Positions 1 through 9,200 of a stretch of 36,403 bases of DNA are shown one piece after another. The DNA lies in NCBI GenBank assembly GCA_964432985.1, contig CAYSPT010000051.1, positions 1 to 36,403 on the forward strand, read 5' to 3'. How positions within the stretch are numbered: position 1 is the stretch's first letter; each line of letters begins with the position of its first letter. The translations under genes were made by a program, and so were the position numbers. The DNA is from CAYSPT01 sp964432985. GTDB taxonomy: Bacteria > Muiribacteriota > CAYSPT01. Under the pieces are notes generated by a model. That model had not been told where the DNA came from and searched no databases. It saw nothing but the letters and a program-made list of their open reading frames with translations.

Positions 1-178
1 CGGGAATGACGGTGTCTTCGTTGAGATTGGCCGTGGTGCTGATCAACCGGCTTCCCAGGTTGAACACCAGGGGGAAGGTGAGGATTGAAACCAGGACCAG
101 GAACACAACGACCGCCGCCAGGAAACCTGGCGCGCGACGTGTAAACCGGCTCGTACTGCTCGACTGTCTCGACGACAT
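1..178 (-). CDS. N-terminal fragment of a polytopic membrane protein, paralogue of the next gene
   Basis: The window edge cuts this gene, leaving 59 codons. The peptide starts MSSRQSSSTSRFTRRAPGF, then one hydrophobic helix, then the segment FPLVFNLGSRLI followed by LNEDTVIP. This closely matches the region around residues 33-72 of the 504-2447 protein (CPLVFNLGSRLI, LNEDTIIP), so the two are tandem paralogues. The ATG at 178-176 is supported by an AGAGGGG ribosome site 7 nt upstream. The family looks like GT-C-type glycosyltransferases or related large membrane proteins, but the fragment alone shows no catalytic motif. It lies downstream of its paralogue on the same strand, with 325 nt between them. 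Confidence 0.75.
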   Translation of the reverse strand, partial: MSSRQSSSTSRFTRRAPGFLAAVVVFLVLVSILTFPLVFNLGSRLISTTANLNEDTVIP

Positions 179-503
179 AAAAAAAGCCCCTCTAAACTGG
201 AGCGACCCCCGCCATCACACGTTGCATATAATAAGCACAGTAAAAGAGCCATAATTGTGCCTTCACTATAAGTTTATTGTTTTTATGTATATTAAACTAC
301 TGGGGATATCCTTATTTACAATATGGCAAAACACTCGGATCTTATTTCGTTTTACTTGGAATTTATAAGGGATTGGACTCATTAGTCCTTAACTTATATA
401 GTAATTACTACTAGATGAAAGGGTACCAAACTCGGCTAAAGGATGATCTTGCGGTATGCGCTTCCTATTCCGCATGTAAGTTATGATTAAGCAGAAATAG
501 CAA
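179..503. other. AT-rich intergenic region between the two membrane-protein paralogues
   Basis: No gene is supported here. It is clearly more AT-rich than the flanking genes. A weak stem (ATGCG at 456-460 with CGCAT at 471-475, extendable by two G-U pairs) lies downstream of the 504-2447 gene but has no T-tract, so it is not a convincing intrinsic terminator. The minus-strand gene ending at position 1 must be transcribed from within or through this region. No promoter with two good hexamers was found. Confidence 0.5.
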
Positions 504-2447
504 TCAGTTTCGTCCTTTTGTGGAACACTTCCTGAAAGGCCATCCGCAGGTGTGGCATGTGCAGCAGCAGGGTCCTCCACTCCTGCTGGTGTCTGCCGGG
601 CGGCAGACGTGCTTCAGATCGTAAACATCCACTCTCCGGTCACGGTAGATGGGAAACACTCCCAGTATTCCTGATAAAGACATCGTACCGGTACTTTCCG
701 CGCTTGACAGCGCCAGCGTGTCCCGCCCCTGCTCTTCCCCTTCCGGATTCTTGTGCTGAATCACGAACCTGAATCCCATTTTCTTCAGCAGATTGAGATC
801 GATGGATTCCTCCAGTATCCTAGCTCCGCTGTCGTGCCCGAATCCTGATAGATACTGCAGAAGAGGGTACCGGGCAACCATTTGCTTGAAGGAACCGGGG
901 CTCGCATACCGGACATTAGCACCGGGACCGGCCAGCAGGGGACAGCCATGAACCATCTGATACCTCAAGGCGCGGGTGCACACCGTTTCAGTGAAGAAGG
1001 GAGCATTGATCGCCCCTCCCGGCAGTCCCTTAATCCTGGACATTCCTTCGGGCACTTCAAGAAGGGCATGCAGTTTCACGTTTCTGCCGATCTGCCAGCG
1101 GCCGGACGCACCGGCAATCAACACCAGCACCAGCACCAAAGCCAGCCTGGTACGGGCAGAGAATTTGAAGCGTCTGGAGCAACGGGCAAACGAACAGGCT
1201 GCCAGGATCGACAACGCCAGATAGGTTACCGCCAAAAAACGGTCGGTGCTCAGTATCCTGGAGAAGAACGGAACCGTGGCATAGAGCAGGGAAAACGGAA
1301 GTACAATCTGTTTTTCCACGCCGGGAAGCGTCAGGTACGGCCCCAGGGAAAGCGTGTAGAAAATGCCGGCGGTAACGATCCAGAGCCACGGCCGCTTTTT
1401 GAAAAACAGAAGCGGAATGCACAGGGCAAGCGTGAGCACAGCCACGGGATTCTTCCCCAGCGAAGCGGGGGAATCTGACCGTATTTTGAGCTGGTCCGCC
1501 TCCGTCTCCAGCATGCTGGGGCGGCCTGATGACCGGGGCGGAAACGTGAGTGGAACCACCGTTTTAGATGTCACACCCATCACTTTCCCTTCGGTCCTTC
1601 CCAGCGGGAGAAACGGCAGCAGAAACGGCATGGACAAGGCCAGAAACAATACCGAGACCGTCAGCGCCCTGATCACTGGCCGCCACCGGGACTTCCGGGG
1701 CGCCCGGAGGACAGCCACCCCGGTAGCAATCACCAGGAAAAGTCCCAGGAAAAGCCCATGGAACCAGTAGACGATGGAAGCCAGGAGAAAGAGCACGGCG
1801 GTGAACAGGGTTATTTTCCTTCCTCCCCGGGCCAGGCAGACGGGCAGAGCCGCCATGGCCAGCACCAGGCCCCACACGACGGCCTGCTCCTGTTTTCCGG
1901 CGGCGGCGGTGTGTATATAGTAGGGATTCAGGGTGACGAGGGCGCCACCAAGCACGGATGAAATCCTGTCCAATCCCATCTTCCGGAGCACGTGGAAAAG
2001 CAGTGCTCCGTTGAGACAGAGGGCCGCCAGTACCAGGAGGTTGGCATTGTACGGGTAACCCCAGACACCAATAACGGGAAACATGCCGATGACGAAAAAT
2101 AAATTACTGATATGTGTCTGAACATCCTGGCCATAAGGCGTATACAGCATAGTGGTGTGGAACAATAATCCTGGATTTGACGGTATGGAAGCCAGGTTCT
2201 CTCGCAGATACCACCAGTACCAAACAGGAATGATGGTGTCTTCATTGAGACTGGTAGTGGTCCCGATCAACCTGCTTCCCAGGTTGAAAACAAGCGGGCA
2301 GGTAAACAGTCCGGTGATGATAAGAAAGAGCAGGCAGACGCCCAGAATACCTGGAACTCTGCTGGTTAAATGTTGTGAAGCACCCGGCAATTTCACTGTT
2401 GTTACATCCGGCCCCTTCGTGCCCGTGCCACTGTTAGCCGTTCCCAC
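504..2447 (-). CDS. Polytopic membrane protein, GT-C glycosyltransferase-like
   Basis: A 647-aa protein with about ten or more hydrophobic helices, beginning near residue 36. A loop after TM1 carries LNEDTIIPVWYWWYLREN and later YTPYGQDVQTH. Many GT-C-fold lipid-linked sugar transferases have acidic residues in this first loop, and large integral-membrane YfhO-like proteins look similar. The C-terminal ~130 residues are soluble. The start used is GTG at 2447, with no strong ribosome site and no ATG in the first 60 codons, so the start is uncertain. A TATAAT hexamer lies 33-38 nt upstream. After the apparent domain end (VDVYDL) comes an unusual cysteine-rich tail (GPCCCTCHTCGW, then RKC), which may be real or a read-through extension. 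The donor and acceptor are unknown. Confidence 0.7.
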   Translation of the reverse strand: MGTANSGTGTKGPDVTTVKLPGASQHLTSRVPGILGVCLLFLIITGLFTCPLVFNLGSRLIGTTTSLNEDTIIPVWYWWYLRENLASIPSNPGLLFHTTMLYTPYGQDVQTHISNLFFVIGMFPVIGVWGYPYNANLLVLAALCLNGALLFHVLRKMGLDRISSVLGGALVTLNPYYIHTAAAGKQEQAVVWGLVLAMAALPVCLARGGRKITLFTAVLFLLASIVYWFHGLFLGLFLVIATGVAVLRAPRKSRWRPVIRALTVSVLFLALSMPFLLPFLPLGRTEGKVMGVTSKTVVPLTFPPRSSGRPSMLETEADQLKIRSDSPASLGKNPVAVLTLALCIPLLFFKKRPWLWIVTAGIFYTLSLGPYLTLPGVEKQIVLPFSLLYATVPFFSRILSTDRFLAVTYLALSILAACSFARCSRRFKFSARTRLALVLVLVLIAGASGRWQIGRNVKLHALLEVPEGMSRIKGLPGGAINAPFFTETVCTRALRYQMVHGCPLLAGPGANVRYASPGSFKQMVARYPLLQYLSGFGHDSGARILEESIDLNLLKKMGFRFVIQHKNPEGEEQGRDTLALSSAESTGTMSLSGILGVFPIYRDRRVDVYDLKHVCRPADTSRSGGPCCCTCHTCGWPFRKCSTKGRN

Positions 2448-2479
2448 ACCGATTACGGAAAGCTATTCTTTCTTTGTAC

Positions 2480-2485
2480 ATTATA
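2480..2485 (-). promoter_or_regulatory. Possible -10 element for the membrane-protein gene
   Basis: A perfect TATAAT on the minus strand, about 33 nt upstream of the GTG at 2447. That would leave a 5'UTR of roughly 25 nt. No good -35 hexamer sits 16-18 nt further upstream, so this is only a candidate. An out-of-frame 15-codon ORF starting MYKERIAF begins right at this hexamer and ends at 2434, overlapping the start of the gene. Confidence 0.3.
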
Positions 2486-2555
2486 ACGTAATAACGTTCT
2501 GTGAAGAGTTGCCAACAACTTGTGAACCGGAAAAAATACAGAAAAGTTGCATCTG

Positions 2556-3221
2556 TTACGTGTTGGCAATTCTGCTGTAGAAAGCCTCGAAATCCTCCAG
2601 CAGCGGCAGCGTCAGGTCCGCTGCGGCGATGATATCGTGCTTCGCACCCGAGAGATCCTGTCCTAAAAGACGCCTGAACACCCGGTTGCACACGTCGTAG
2701 ATGCCGTACGAATCACGGTAGCTTCGGAGATAATCTTTCTTCATAAAATTTTCGATTCTTTCCTTGACCACAGCGGGTTCATAATCGTAGACGGCGGTCA
2801 AACCTTCCAGGACATAGCCGAGATCGACACCGGCAAAGGCCTTGTATATGGCTTCCACGTGGTGGGGCTCTTTTTTGTTCAGCAGCGAATCCAGAGCGAT
2901 CTCGATGATGAGGTGGGAAAAGGTGGCCACCCGCGGTATATGCAGCCCGTGTTCCTTGATCAGGCCGGCCAGATCTTCACACTTTTTAAGAAAAAACTCG
3001 GAATTGTGAAAAATCCTGTCGTACCGGATATGATTGAGCATCCCCTGCACCACCGCCCGAATACGAGGACAGGTGCCGGTGTACCTTTCGAGCACTTTCA
3101 CGGTATGGGTGCTGGGAACCCTCTTCCCGGTAAACTTGAACATGTCAGGGAGACAAATACCCACGGTAAACCAGTTATCATCAGGACGGGGGTTGAAATA
3201 CTGGTGGCTGATAAAATTCAT
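2556..3221 (-). CDS. AcpH/DUF479-like protein of unknown function
   Basis: 221 aa from ATG 3221, which follows the upstream methyltransferase stop by 10 nt. An in-frame start at 3344 would add 41 residues read through the upstream gene and is rejected. The N-terminus MNFISHQYF, the segment VGICLPD, a basic-acidic helix LNHIRYDRIFHNSEFF and FSHLIIEIALDSLL recall the layout of acyl-carrier-protein phosphodiesterase-like proteins, an all-helical fold with His/Asp metal ligands. Similarity is by pattern only, so the enzymatic role is uncertain. It is soluble, with no signal peptide. It is probably co-transcribed with the methyltransferase upstream. A 108-nt gap separates it from the membrane-protein gene downstream. 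Confidence 0.7.
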   Translation of the reverse strand: MNFISHQYFNPRPDDNWFTVGICLPDMFKFTGKRVPSTHTVKVLERYTGTCPRIRAVVQGMLNHIRYDRIFHNSEFFLKKCEDLAGLIKEHGLHIPRVATFSHLIIEIALDSLLNKKEPHHVEAIYKAFAGVDLGYVLEGLTAVYDYEPAVVKERIENFMKKDYLRSYRDSYGIYDVCNRVFRRLLGQDLSGAKHDIIAAADLTLPLLEDFEAFYSRIANT

Positions 3222-3231
3222 GGGCTGCGAT

Positions 3232-4041
3232 CTACCGGACACTCTCTTTTTCGGCGCAGACATAGAAAAAAATGGCTGCGTGACGGCGCCATCTTTCCAG
3301 CCAGCGATGCTTCTCGCACACCTGCGGGGAAGGACGGGGCTCACCTATTTTTTTCAACGTGAATCCCGTTTCGATCACCGTGTTGATATACTCGGTCATT
3401 GTCCTGGGATAGCAAGGGATGGCGAAGGGTTCGGTGGTCTCGGGAATGGGACTCTGGGAGAATTTCCAGCGGTCGACGTATGGCTGCTTATCAAAGTAAT
3501 CGGACACCGTCAGATGCAGACCGGTACCGTCCGCATCCTGCTGCCACCCAAAACCCCGGGTAAGAAAACAGGGATGCGTGATGTTGAAGCAGAGCCGGCC
3601 GCCGGGCTTGAGAACCCTGAAAAATTCCCTGACGGCATCCGTGAATTCGGGGCTGTCCATCAGAGCCATAAAGGAAACCACCACATCGAAGGCCCCGTCG
3701 TGAAACAACGAAAGATCGTTGAAAGAGGCAACCTCGTACCGGATTCCACGGGGTTCCCGCCGCTCGGCTTCCCGGGCCAGTTCGAGCATCTTTTCGGAGA
3801 TGTCCACCCCGGTCACATGAGCTCCACGCTCCGATAGAATACGCGTGTTGTATCCTTCGCCGCACCCGGCATCCAGAACGGTCTTTCCATTAAGATCTCC
3901 GATAAATTCCAGAAACGCGGGGTTGTTGAGGTACTCCCGGTACACGTCCCACCCCTGCCTGACATGCTCCGACCACTGCTCGGCGTTCCCGTTCCAGTAA
4001 TCGGCGACGGCAGTAAGCCCCAGTTCCGAATCGTCCGCCAT
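3232..4041 (-). CDS. Class I SAM-dependent methyltransferase
   Basis: 269 aa. The ATG at 4041 is set by a strong AGGAGGAAG ribosome site. Motif I is VLDAGCGEGYNTRIL, followed by the acidic SAM-ribose residue in VTGVDISEKML. Motif IV is FDVVVSFMALMD, and the post-motif helix ends in FFRVLKPGGRL. This is the Methyltransf_11/25 type. The C-terminal part (FDKQPYVDRW, PRTMTEYINTVIETGF) resembles small-molecule methyltransferases of the UbiE/Coq5-like superfamily, so the substrate cannot be named. It is cytoplasmic. It is the first gene of a minus-strand run with the AcpH-like gene 10 nt downstream. Confidence 0.88.
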   Translation of the reverse strand: MADDSELGLTAVADYWNGNAEQWSEHVRQGWDVYREYLNNPAFLEFIGDLNGKTVLDAGCGEGYNTRILSERGAHVTGVDISEKMLELAREAERREPRGIRYEVASFNDLSLFHDGAFDVVVSFMALMDSPEFTDAVREFFRVLKPGGRLCFNITHPCFLTRGFGWQQDADGTGLHLTVSDYFDKQPYVDRWKFSQSPIPETTEPFAIPCYPRTMTEYINTVIETGFTLKKIGEPRPSPQVCEKHRWLERWRRHAAIFFYVCAEKESVR

Positions 4042-4068
4042 GACTTCCTCCTAACAGCTTGGAGAAAA

Positions 4069-4099
4069 AGTATAACATATTTCAACCCCTGGGCGGCAA
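4069..4099 (-). promoter_or_regulatory. Weak candidate promoter for the methyltransferase
   Basis: On the minus strand, TTGCCG (4099-4094) and TATACT (4074-4069) are separated by 19 nt, a long spacer. The -10 lies 27 nt before the ribosome site and start at 4041. The -10 is good, the -35 and spacing are poor. Confidence 0.35.
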
Positions 4100-4189
4100 C
4101 GTCAACACCGAACGATGACAGGTCCAGTGGTGGGCGTAGTGGAAATGAACGAGATACACCACTGCAAATCGAGGCTCAGCCCATTCGTT

Positions 4190-4218
4190 TTGACGGTGGT
4201 AAATTAGTCTGATACAAT
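4190..4218 (+). promoter_or_regulatory. Sigma70-type promoter of the S9 peptidase gene
   Basis: TTGACG (4190-4195), a 17-nt spacer, then TACAAT (4213-4218). This is close to consensus at the ideal spacing. Transcription would begin near 4225, just at the start of the 19-bp repeat array, so the array would be the 5'UTR of the peptidase mRNA. Confidence 0.6.
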
Positions 4219-4226
4219 TCAACCAC

Positions 4227-4321
4227 CCAACCCGAAGAATTAGGGCCAACTCGAGGAATTCGAGCGAATCCGAGGAAATCGAGCAAACTCGAAGAATTCG
4301 AGCAAACTCGAAGAATTCGAG
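4227..4321 (+). repeat. Five 19-bp tandem repeats with palindromic core
   Basis: Five consecutive 19-bp units start at 4227, 4246, 4265, 4284 and 4303. The last two are identical (CAAACTCGAAGAATTCGAG) and the first three are degenerate. Each good unit holds CTCGAA-GAA-TTCGAG, a six-pair stem with a triloop. Between units, TTCGAG-CAAA-CTCGAA forms an alternative six-pair stem with a tetraloop, so the array could switch between two hairpin registers in RNA. The AAGGAG ribosome site of the S9 gene follows 12 nt after the last unit. Confidence 0.85.
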
Positions 4322-4344
4322 TTAATAAAGCTTAAGGAGTGATG

Positions 4345-6255
4345 ATGATGATAAGGAAACTGTTGCTGGTTACCCTGGTGGTTCTGCTATCGCTGAACGG
4401 ACTGGCCAAAGCCGAAGAAAGCACGACGTACCCAGTACGGCTGATTCCCATGCGGGACTTCTTCAAGAATCCCGAAAAGAGCGGATTTCAACTCTCGCCG
4501 GACGGTGTCCATCTCTCGTGGCTGCAACCCTGGCGGAACAGGATGAACATCCACGTACAGAGAATCGGGAGCGCAGAGGTAATCAGGATAACCGATGCCA
4601 CCGAGCGGGATATCTACAGCTATTACTGGCTCAACAACGAGCGGATAGGTTTTATCCAGGACAAAGGCGGTGACGAGAATTTCCGGGCCTACGCGGTGGA
4701 CGTCGACGGGTCCGACTTCAAGGACCTCACCCCCTTTGAAAACGTGCGGGTCAGGTTTATCGACGATCTGGAAGACGACGATGACCACATCCTGATCGGA
4801 TTGAACAAACGCAACCCGCGTATCCACGACGTGTACCGTCTCAATGTCAACACGGGTAAATTGAAACTGATCGCCGAAAATCCCGGCAACGTGGCCGGGT
4901 GGAGCACCGACAACGACGGCCAACTGCGTATCGCGGTAACCTCCGACGGTGTCAACAGCAGCGTTCTGTACCGCAGCACCGAGAAGGATCCTTGGAAACT
5001 CCTGGTTACCACCAGCTTCAAGGACAGCTTCTACCCGCTGTATTTCACCCCCGACAACCGCCTCATGTATGTGGGATCCAACCTGCAGCGGGACAAGACC
5101 GCCGTGTACCGCTACGACCCGGAGACAGCCGAAACCCTGGACCTGATCTTCGAGCATCCGGAGGTAGACGTCTACCGCCTGATGCAATCTCCTCGAACCA
5201 AAAAGATTACGGGGATCAGCTATACCACCGACAAATCACATTACCACTTCTTCGATGAGGAGCGGAAGAAGCTCCAGGACATGGTCGAAGCGAAGCTCCC
5301 CGGCTACGAGGTGTCCTTGGCCGACATGAGCCGTGACGAGACCCGGGTGCTGGTCAGGACCTACAGCGATAAGTCACTGGGCGCCTACTACTACCTGGAC
5401 CGCCCCACCGGGGTGTTCCAGAAACTGGTAGACGTGAGCCCCTGGATCAAAGAAGAAGAAATGGCAGACATGCAGCCCATCTCCTACACCTCCCGGGACG
5501 GGCTGACCATCCACGGATACCTGACTATCCCCCGCGGGATGGATCACAAAAAGCTGCCGGTGGTGGTCAATCCCCACGGCGGGCCCTGGGCGCGGGACCA
5601 CTGGGGATTCAACCAGCAGGTACAGTTCATGGCCAACCGGGGCTACGCGGTGTTGCAGATGAATTTCCGCGGCTCAACCGGGTACGGCCGCTCATTCTGG
5701 ACGGCCAGCTTCAAGCAGTGGGGCCGCCGGATGCAGGACGACATCACCGACGGCGTCCTGTGGCTCATCAAGCAGGGAACGGCGGACCCCGAACGGATAG
5801 GGATCTTCGGAGCGTCGTACGGAGGATATGCCGTGCTGGCAGGGCTGGTCTACACTCCGTCCCTGTACGCCTGCGGCGTCGATTACGTGGGAGTCTCCAA
5901 CATCTTTACCCTGCTGGACACCCTTCCCCCCTACTGGGAGCTGGGACGGAAAAAGATGTACGAGATGATCGGCCACCCGGAAACGGAGAAAGCCCTGCTC
6001 AAAGCGGCCTCACCCGTTTTTCACGTGCACCGCATCAAAGCCCCCCTGTTCGTGGCCCAGGGCGCCAACGACCCCCGGGTCAAGAAGGCGGAGTCGGACC
6101 AGATTGTGGCGGCGCTTAAAAGCAGGGGGATCGATGTCCCATACATGGTCAAGGACAACGAGGGGCACGGATTCAGCAACGAGGAGAACCGCTTCGACTT
6201 TTGGCGCGCCATGGAGAAGTTCCTGGCCAAACACCTTGGAGGAAGAGCGGAATAA
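4345..6255 (+). CDS. Secreted S9 family peptidase (prolyl oligopeptidase / acylaminoacyl peptidase-like)
   Basis: About 636 aa. Four in-frame starts follow the AAGGAG ribosome site (GTG 4339, ATG 4342, 4345, 4348). 4345 or 4348 has proper spacing. A Sec signal peptide (IRKLLLVTLVVLLSLNGLAKAEE) suggests export. Residues ~30-370 form a TolB/WD-like beta-propeller with strands such as GVHLSWLQPW and ERIGFIQDK. Residues ~380 to the end are an alpha/beta hydrolase: oxyanion region NPHGGPWARD, nucleophile motif GASYGGY (Ser near 491), Asp in GANDPRV (near 576) and His in NEGHGF (near 608). The triad and its spacing are intact. It probably degrades short peptides in the periplasm. Its stop lies only 6 nt from the end of the convergent kinase gene. 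Confidence 0.93.
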   Translation: MMIRKLLLVTLVVLLSLNGLAKAEESTTYPVRLIPMRDFFKNPEKSGFQLSPDGVHLSWLQPWRNRMNIHVQRIGSAEVIRITDATERDIYSYYWLNNERIGFIQDKGGDENFRAYAVDVDGSDFKDLTPFENVRVRFIDDLEDDDDHILIGLNKRNPRIHDVYRLNVNTGKLKLIAENPGNVAGWSTDNDGQLRIAVTSDGVNSSVLYRSTEKDPWKLLVTTSFKDSFYPLYFTPDNRLMYVGSNLQRDKTAVYRYDPETAETLDLIFEHPEVDVYRLMQSPRTKKITGISYTTDKSHYHFFDEERKKLQDMVEAKLPGYEVSLADMSRDETRVLVRTYSDKSLGAYYYLDRPTGVFQKLVDVSPWIKEEEMADMQPISYTSRDGLTIHGYLTIPRGMDHKKLPVVVNPHGGPWARDHWGFNQQVQFMANRGYAVLQMNFRGSTGYGRSFWTASFKQWGRRMQDDITDGVLWLIKQGTADPERIGIFGASYGGYAVLAGLVYTPSLYACGVDYVGVSNIFTLLDTLPPYWELGRKKMYEMIGHPETEKALLKAASPVFHVHRIKAPLFVAQGANDPRVKKAESDQIVAALKSRGIDVPYMVKDNEGHGFSNEENRFDFWRAMEKFLAKHLGGRAE

Positions 6256-6261
6256 TATTGC

Positions 6262-9200
6262 TCATTGCCTAAGCGGTTTGACCGCGTCTCCGAACTTCCA
6301 GGTTTTAAGGGTAAAGTCGAAACTGCCCGACACCAGGGTACCGCCGTCGGGACTGAAGGCCACGGTGGTGACGCGGTCATTGTGATCATAGAACGTGATG
6401 AGCGGTGAAAGTTCCAGGGCTGCTGAGGAATCCTCGGCAACGCCGGAATTTTTCCCCTTTTCCATCTCCGAGTACCGTGCCCGCACTTCCGCGATGTCCC
6501 ACATTTTTATCGTCTTGTCAACGCTTCCGGAAGCCAATAAGTTACCGTCCGGGTGGAAAGAAACCGAGTACACTTTCCCCAGGTGTCCTCTCATGATACC
6601 AAGACATTTTTTCGACTTCACGCTCCACAGTTTGATCGTGTTGTCAAACGATCCCGATGCCAGGAGTTTCCCATCGGGGCTGAACACCACACAAGCGATT
6701 CTGTTGTCGTGGGCTGCTATCTTGCCGGAACGTTTTCTAGTGGCCATATCCCAGAACCGGAGGCACCCGTCCTTTACCCCCGCAACCAGCGTGCTCCCGT
6801 CACGGCTGAAAGCGAGACTCTCCACGCAGCCCTCAGTGTCGGTGACCACCGCAATACGCTTTTTTTCCTTTGTGCTGTAGAACCGTATGGTTTTATCATC
6901 GCTTCCCGAGACAAACACCGATCCGTCCGGGCTGAACACCACGGCATTCACGTTGCTTCTGTCGGCAGCGTGATCGTCGAAGGTGGCCAGACAGGTCCTG
7001 CGTTTCACGTCCCAGAGTTTAACCAGGTCGTCCTTGCCACCGCTGGCCAGTAAACGCCCGTCGGGAGAAAAGGCAACTGATAACACTCCCTTGTTGTGCC
7101 ACATGAGAGACCCGACATACTTACCGGTCCCGGTTTCCAGGAGGTTGATGGAACATGGAATTTCCTGCTCGGTACCGTAGGCCATCAGGCTTCCGTCGGG
7201 ACTGAACACCGCCTGGGTGATCTTCAAAAAATGAGTATGCAGGGTATCCACCTTATGGCTACTTCGCCACAGCTTGACGGTGTCATCCTCGCTTCCCGAA
7301 GCCAGCACCGTTCCGTCCGGGCTTACCGCCAGCGCCAGCACTTCGTCCTGGTGCTCCCGGAGAATCGATAGACCGCGGCCATGCTTTGTGTCCCACACCC
7401 GTACGGTCGCATCATTGCTGCCCGAGAAAAGCGCATTACCATCCGGGCGAAAGGCCAGCGCATTGACCGCGTCCCCATGTCCCTTGAATACGACCAGATG
7501 TTCCTCCCAATCGGGATTTTGCCACTGCCGATACCGGACGGTGGCGTCTTTGCTGCCGGAAGCGAGCCACTTCCCGTCGGGGCTGAACGCAAGAGAGCAA
7601 ATATCATCACCGTGATCACCGAACTCCTGTATCACGCTCCCTACGTTCCCTATGGAAAGATCCCAGACCTTGACTTTTTTATCAACACTGCCTGAAGCCA
7701 GGTGGCGCCCGTCGGGGTGAAACACCACCGCCCACACACTTCGCTGATGGGAGCTTTCGCAGGCATCTTTGGGAAGATTCCTGAGTTTTTCATCTATCAA
7801 ATCACCGACCGGCTGGCGGGACTTCAGGCTCCACAGGCGGACCATGTTGTCACGGCCGCCGGTGGCCAGAAATTTTCCGTCCGGCCGGAACGCCAGGCAG
7901 TACGCCTCTGCTCCATGTCTTCCAAGAATGGTAGTTTCATTGCTTTCCGGCTCCCACAACCTGACCGTCTTATCCTCGCTCACCGCGGCCACCAACCCAC
8001 CATCAGGACTGCATGCAACTCCTCGAACATCGGTGTGAAACAGGCCGATCTCCCTGGGCACGGAGACTTCTTTCTGCGGCGATCCTTTTTCCCAATCCCA
8101 GAGCAGTACCTTGTTGTCATCGCTCCCGGAAACCAGCAGCGTGCCATCGGGATTGAAATCGAGGGACGTCACCGCGCTGTGGTGTTTTTTAAGCGTGCTG
8201 AAAACCTCATAATACCCTGGGCTTCCGTGCTTGATTTTCCAGATTCGCAGGTCGATGTACGGATAGCAGTCAAGATCCGACTCGACAATAATCCGTTTTG
8301 CTTCCGTGTAATCAGCCATGGCCTGGGAAAGCATCCGGTTCTCTTCCAGGAATTTACCCCGGTGAATCAGGCTGTCCACCAGTTTCTCATTGGCGTCCCG
8401 CTCACGAAACTCGGCAATGGTCCGCTGCCGCTGTTCTTCAGCCTGGGCTTCCTTGGCCGCCTGTTCGTTGTCAAGAGCTATTTGCCGCTGTTCCTCCGCC
8501 AGTGCCCGGGCACCTTCGGCTTTATCCCGCTCGTCCTGGGCGATTTCCATCTGCAAGCGGATCCTCACATGGGACACGGCAACTGAGGTAATGATGACCA
8601 GCAGAATGGCCATGATGGATGAAGCCAGAACCCGGTTGCGGTCCACCCACTTGTGAAACACCTGCCAGAGGTTGTACTCCATGGCTCCGATGGGCCGTCC
8701 GGCCAGGAAAAGCGCGATCTCGTCCTTCAACTCCTGGACGGATTGGTACCGATCCTCCCTGTCCTTGGCCATACACTTGAGCACCACCGCGTCCAGTTCG
8801 GGGGGGATTTCCCGCCCGGGAGCTTTTTCAGACGGAGGGACGGGATCTTCGCCGCAGACACGCTCCAGGATGTCCCACGGGTTCCGGCCGGTAAACGGCG
8901 GTACAACCGTCAACAGCTCGTACAGTAAAGCCCCCAGGGAATAAATGTCCGAGCGCTCGTCCATCTCATCCACCAGTCCCCTGGCCTGCTCCGGCGGCAT
9001 GTAGGCGGGGGTTCCCACCACCGAGCCGGACATGGTTTTCATGGTGTCCCTGTCCTCTGCCCTGTCGGTGATGACCAGGCCTTCTTTGCGGCCGTCGGTG
9101 TGCCCCATGATCCGGGCCAGCCCCCAGTCCATGACATACACCTCACCGAAATCTCCCACCATGATGTTCCCCGGCTTCAGGTCGCGGTGAATGACACCTT

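Noticed and set aside
454..466. 13-bp exact match GTATGCGCTTCCT also at 18908-18920
   Set aside because: A few 13-base matches are expected by chance in 36 kb, and the flanks differ.
3222..3344. Upstream start of the AcpH-like gene
   Set aside because: It would overlap the methyltransferase by over 100 nt. The domain begins at MNFISHQ (3221).
7702..8586. Long plus-strand frames opposite kinase A
   Set aside because: Antisense shadows of regular WD40 codon use. No ribosome sites and no family features.
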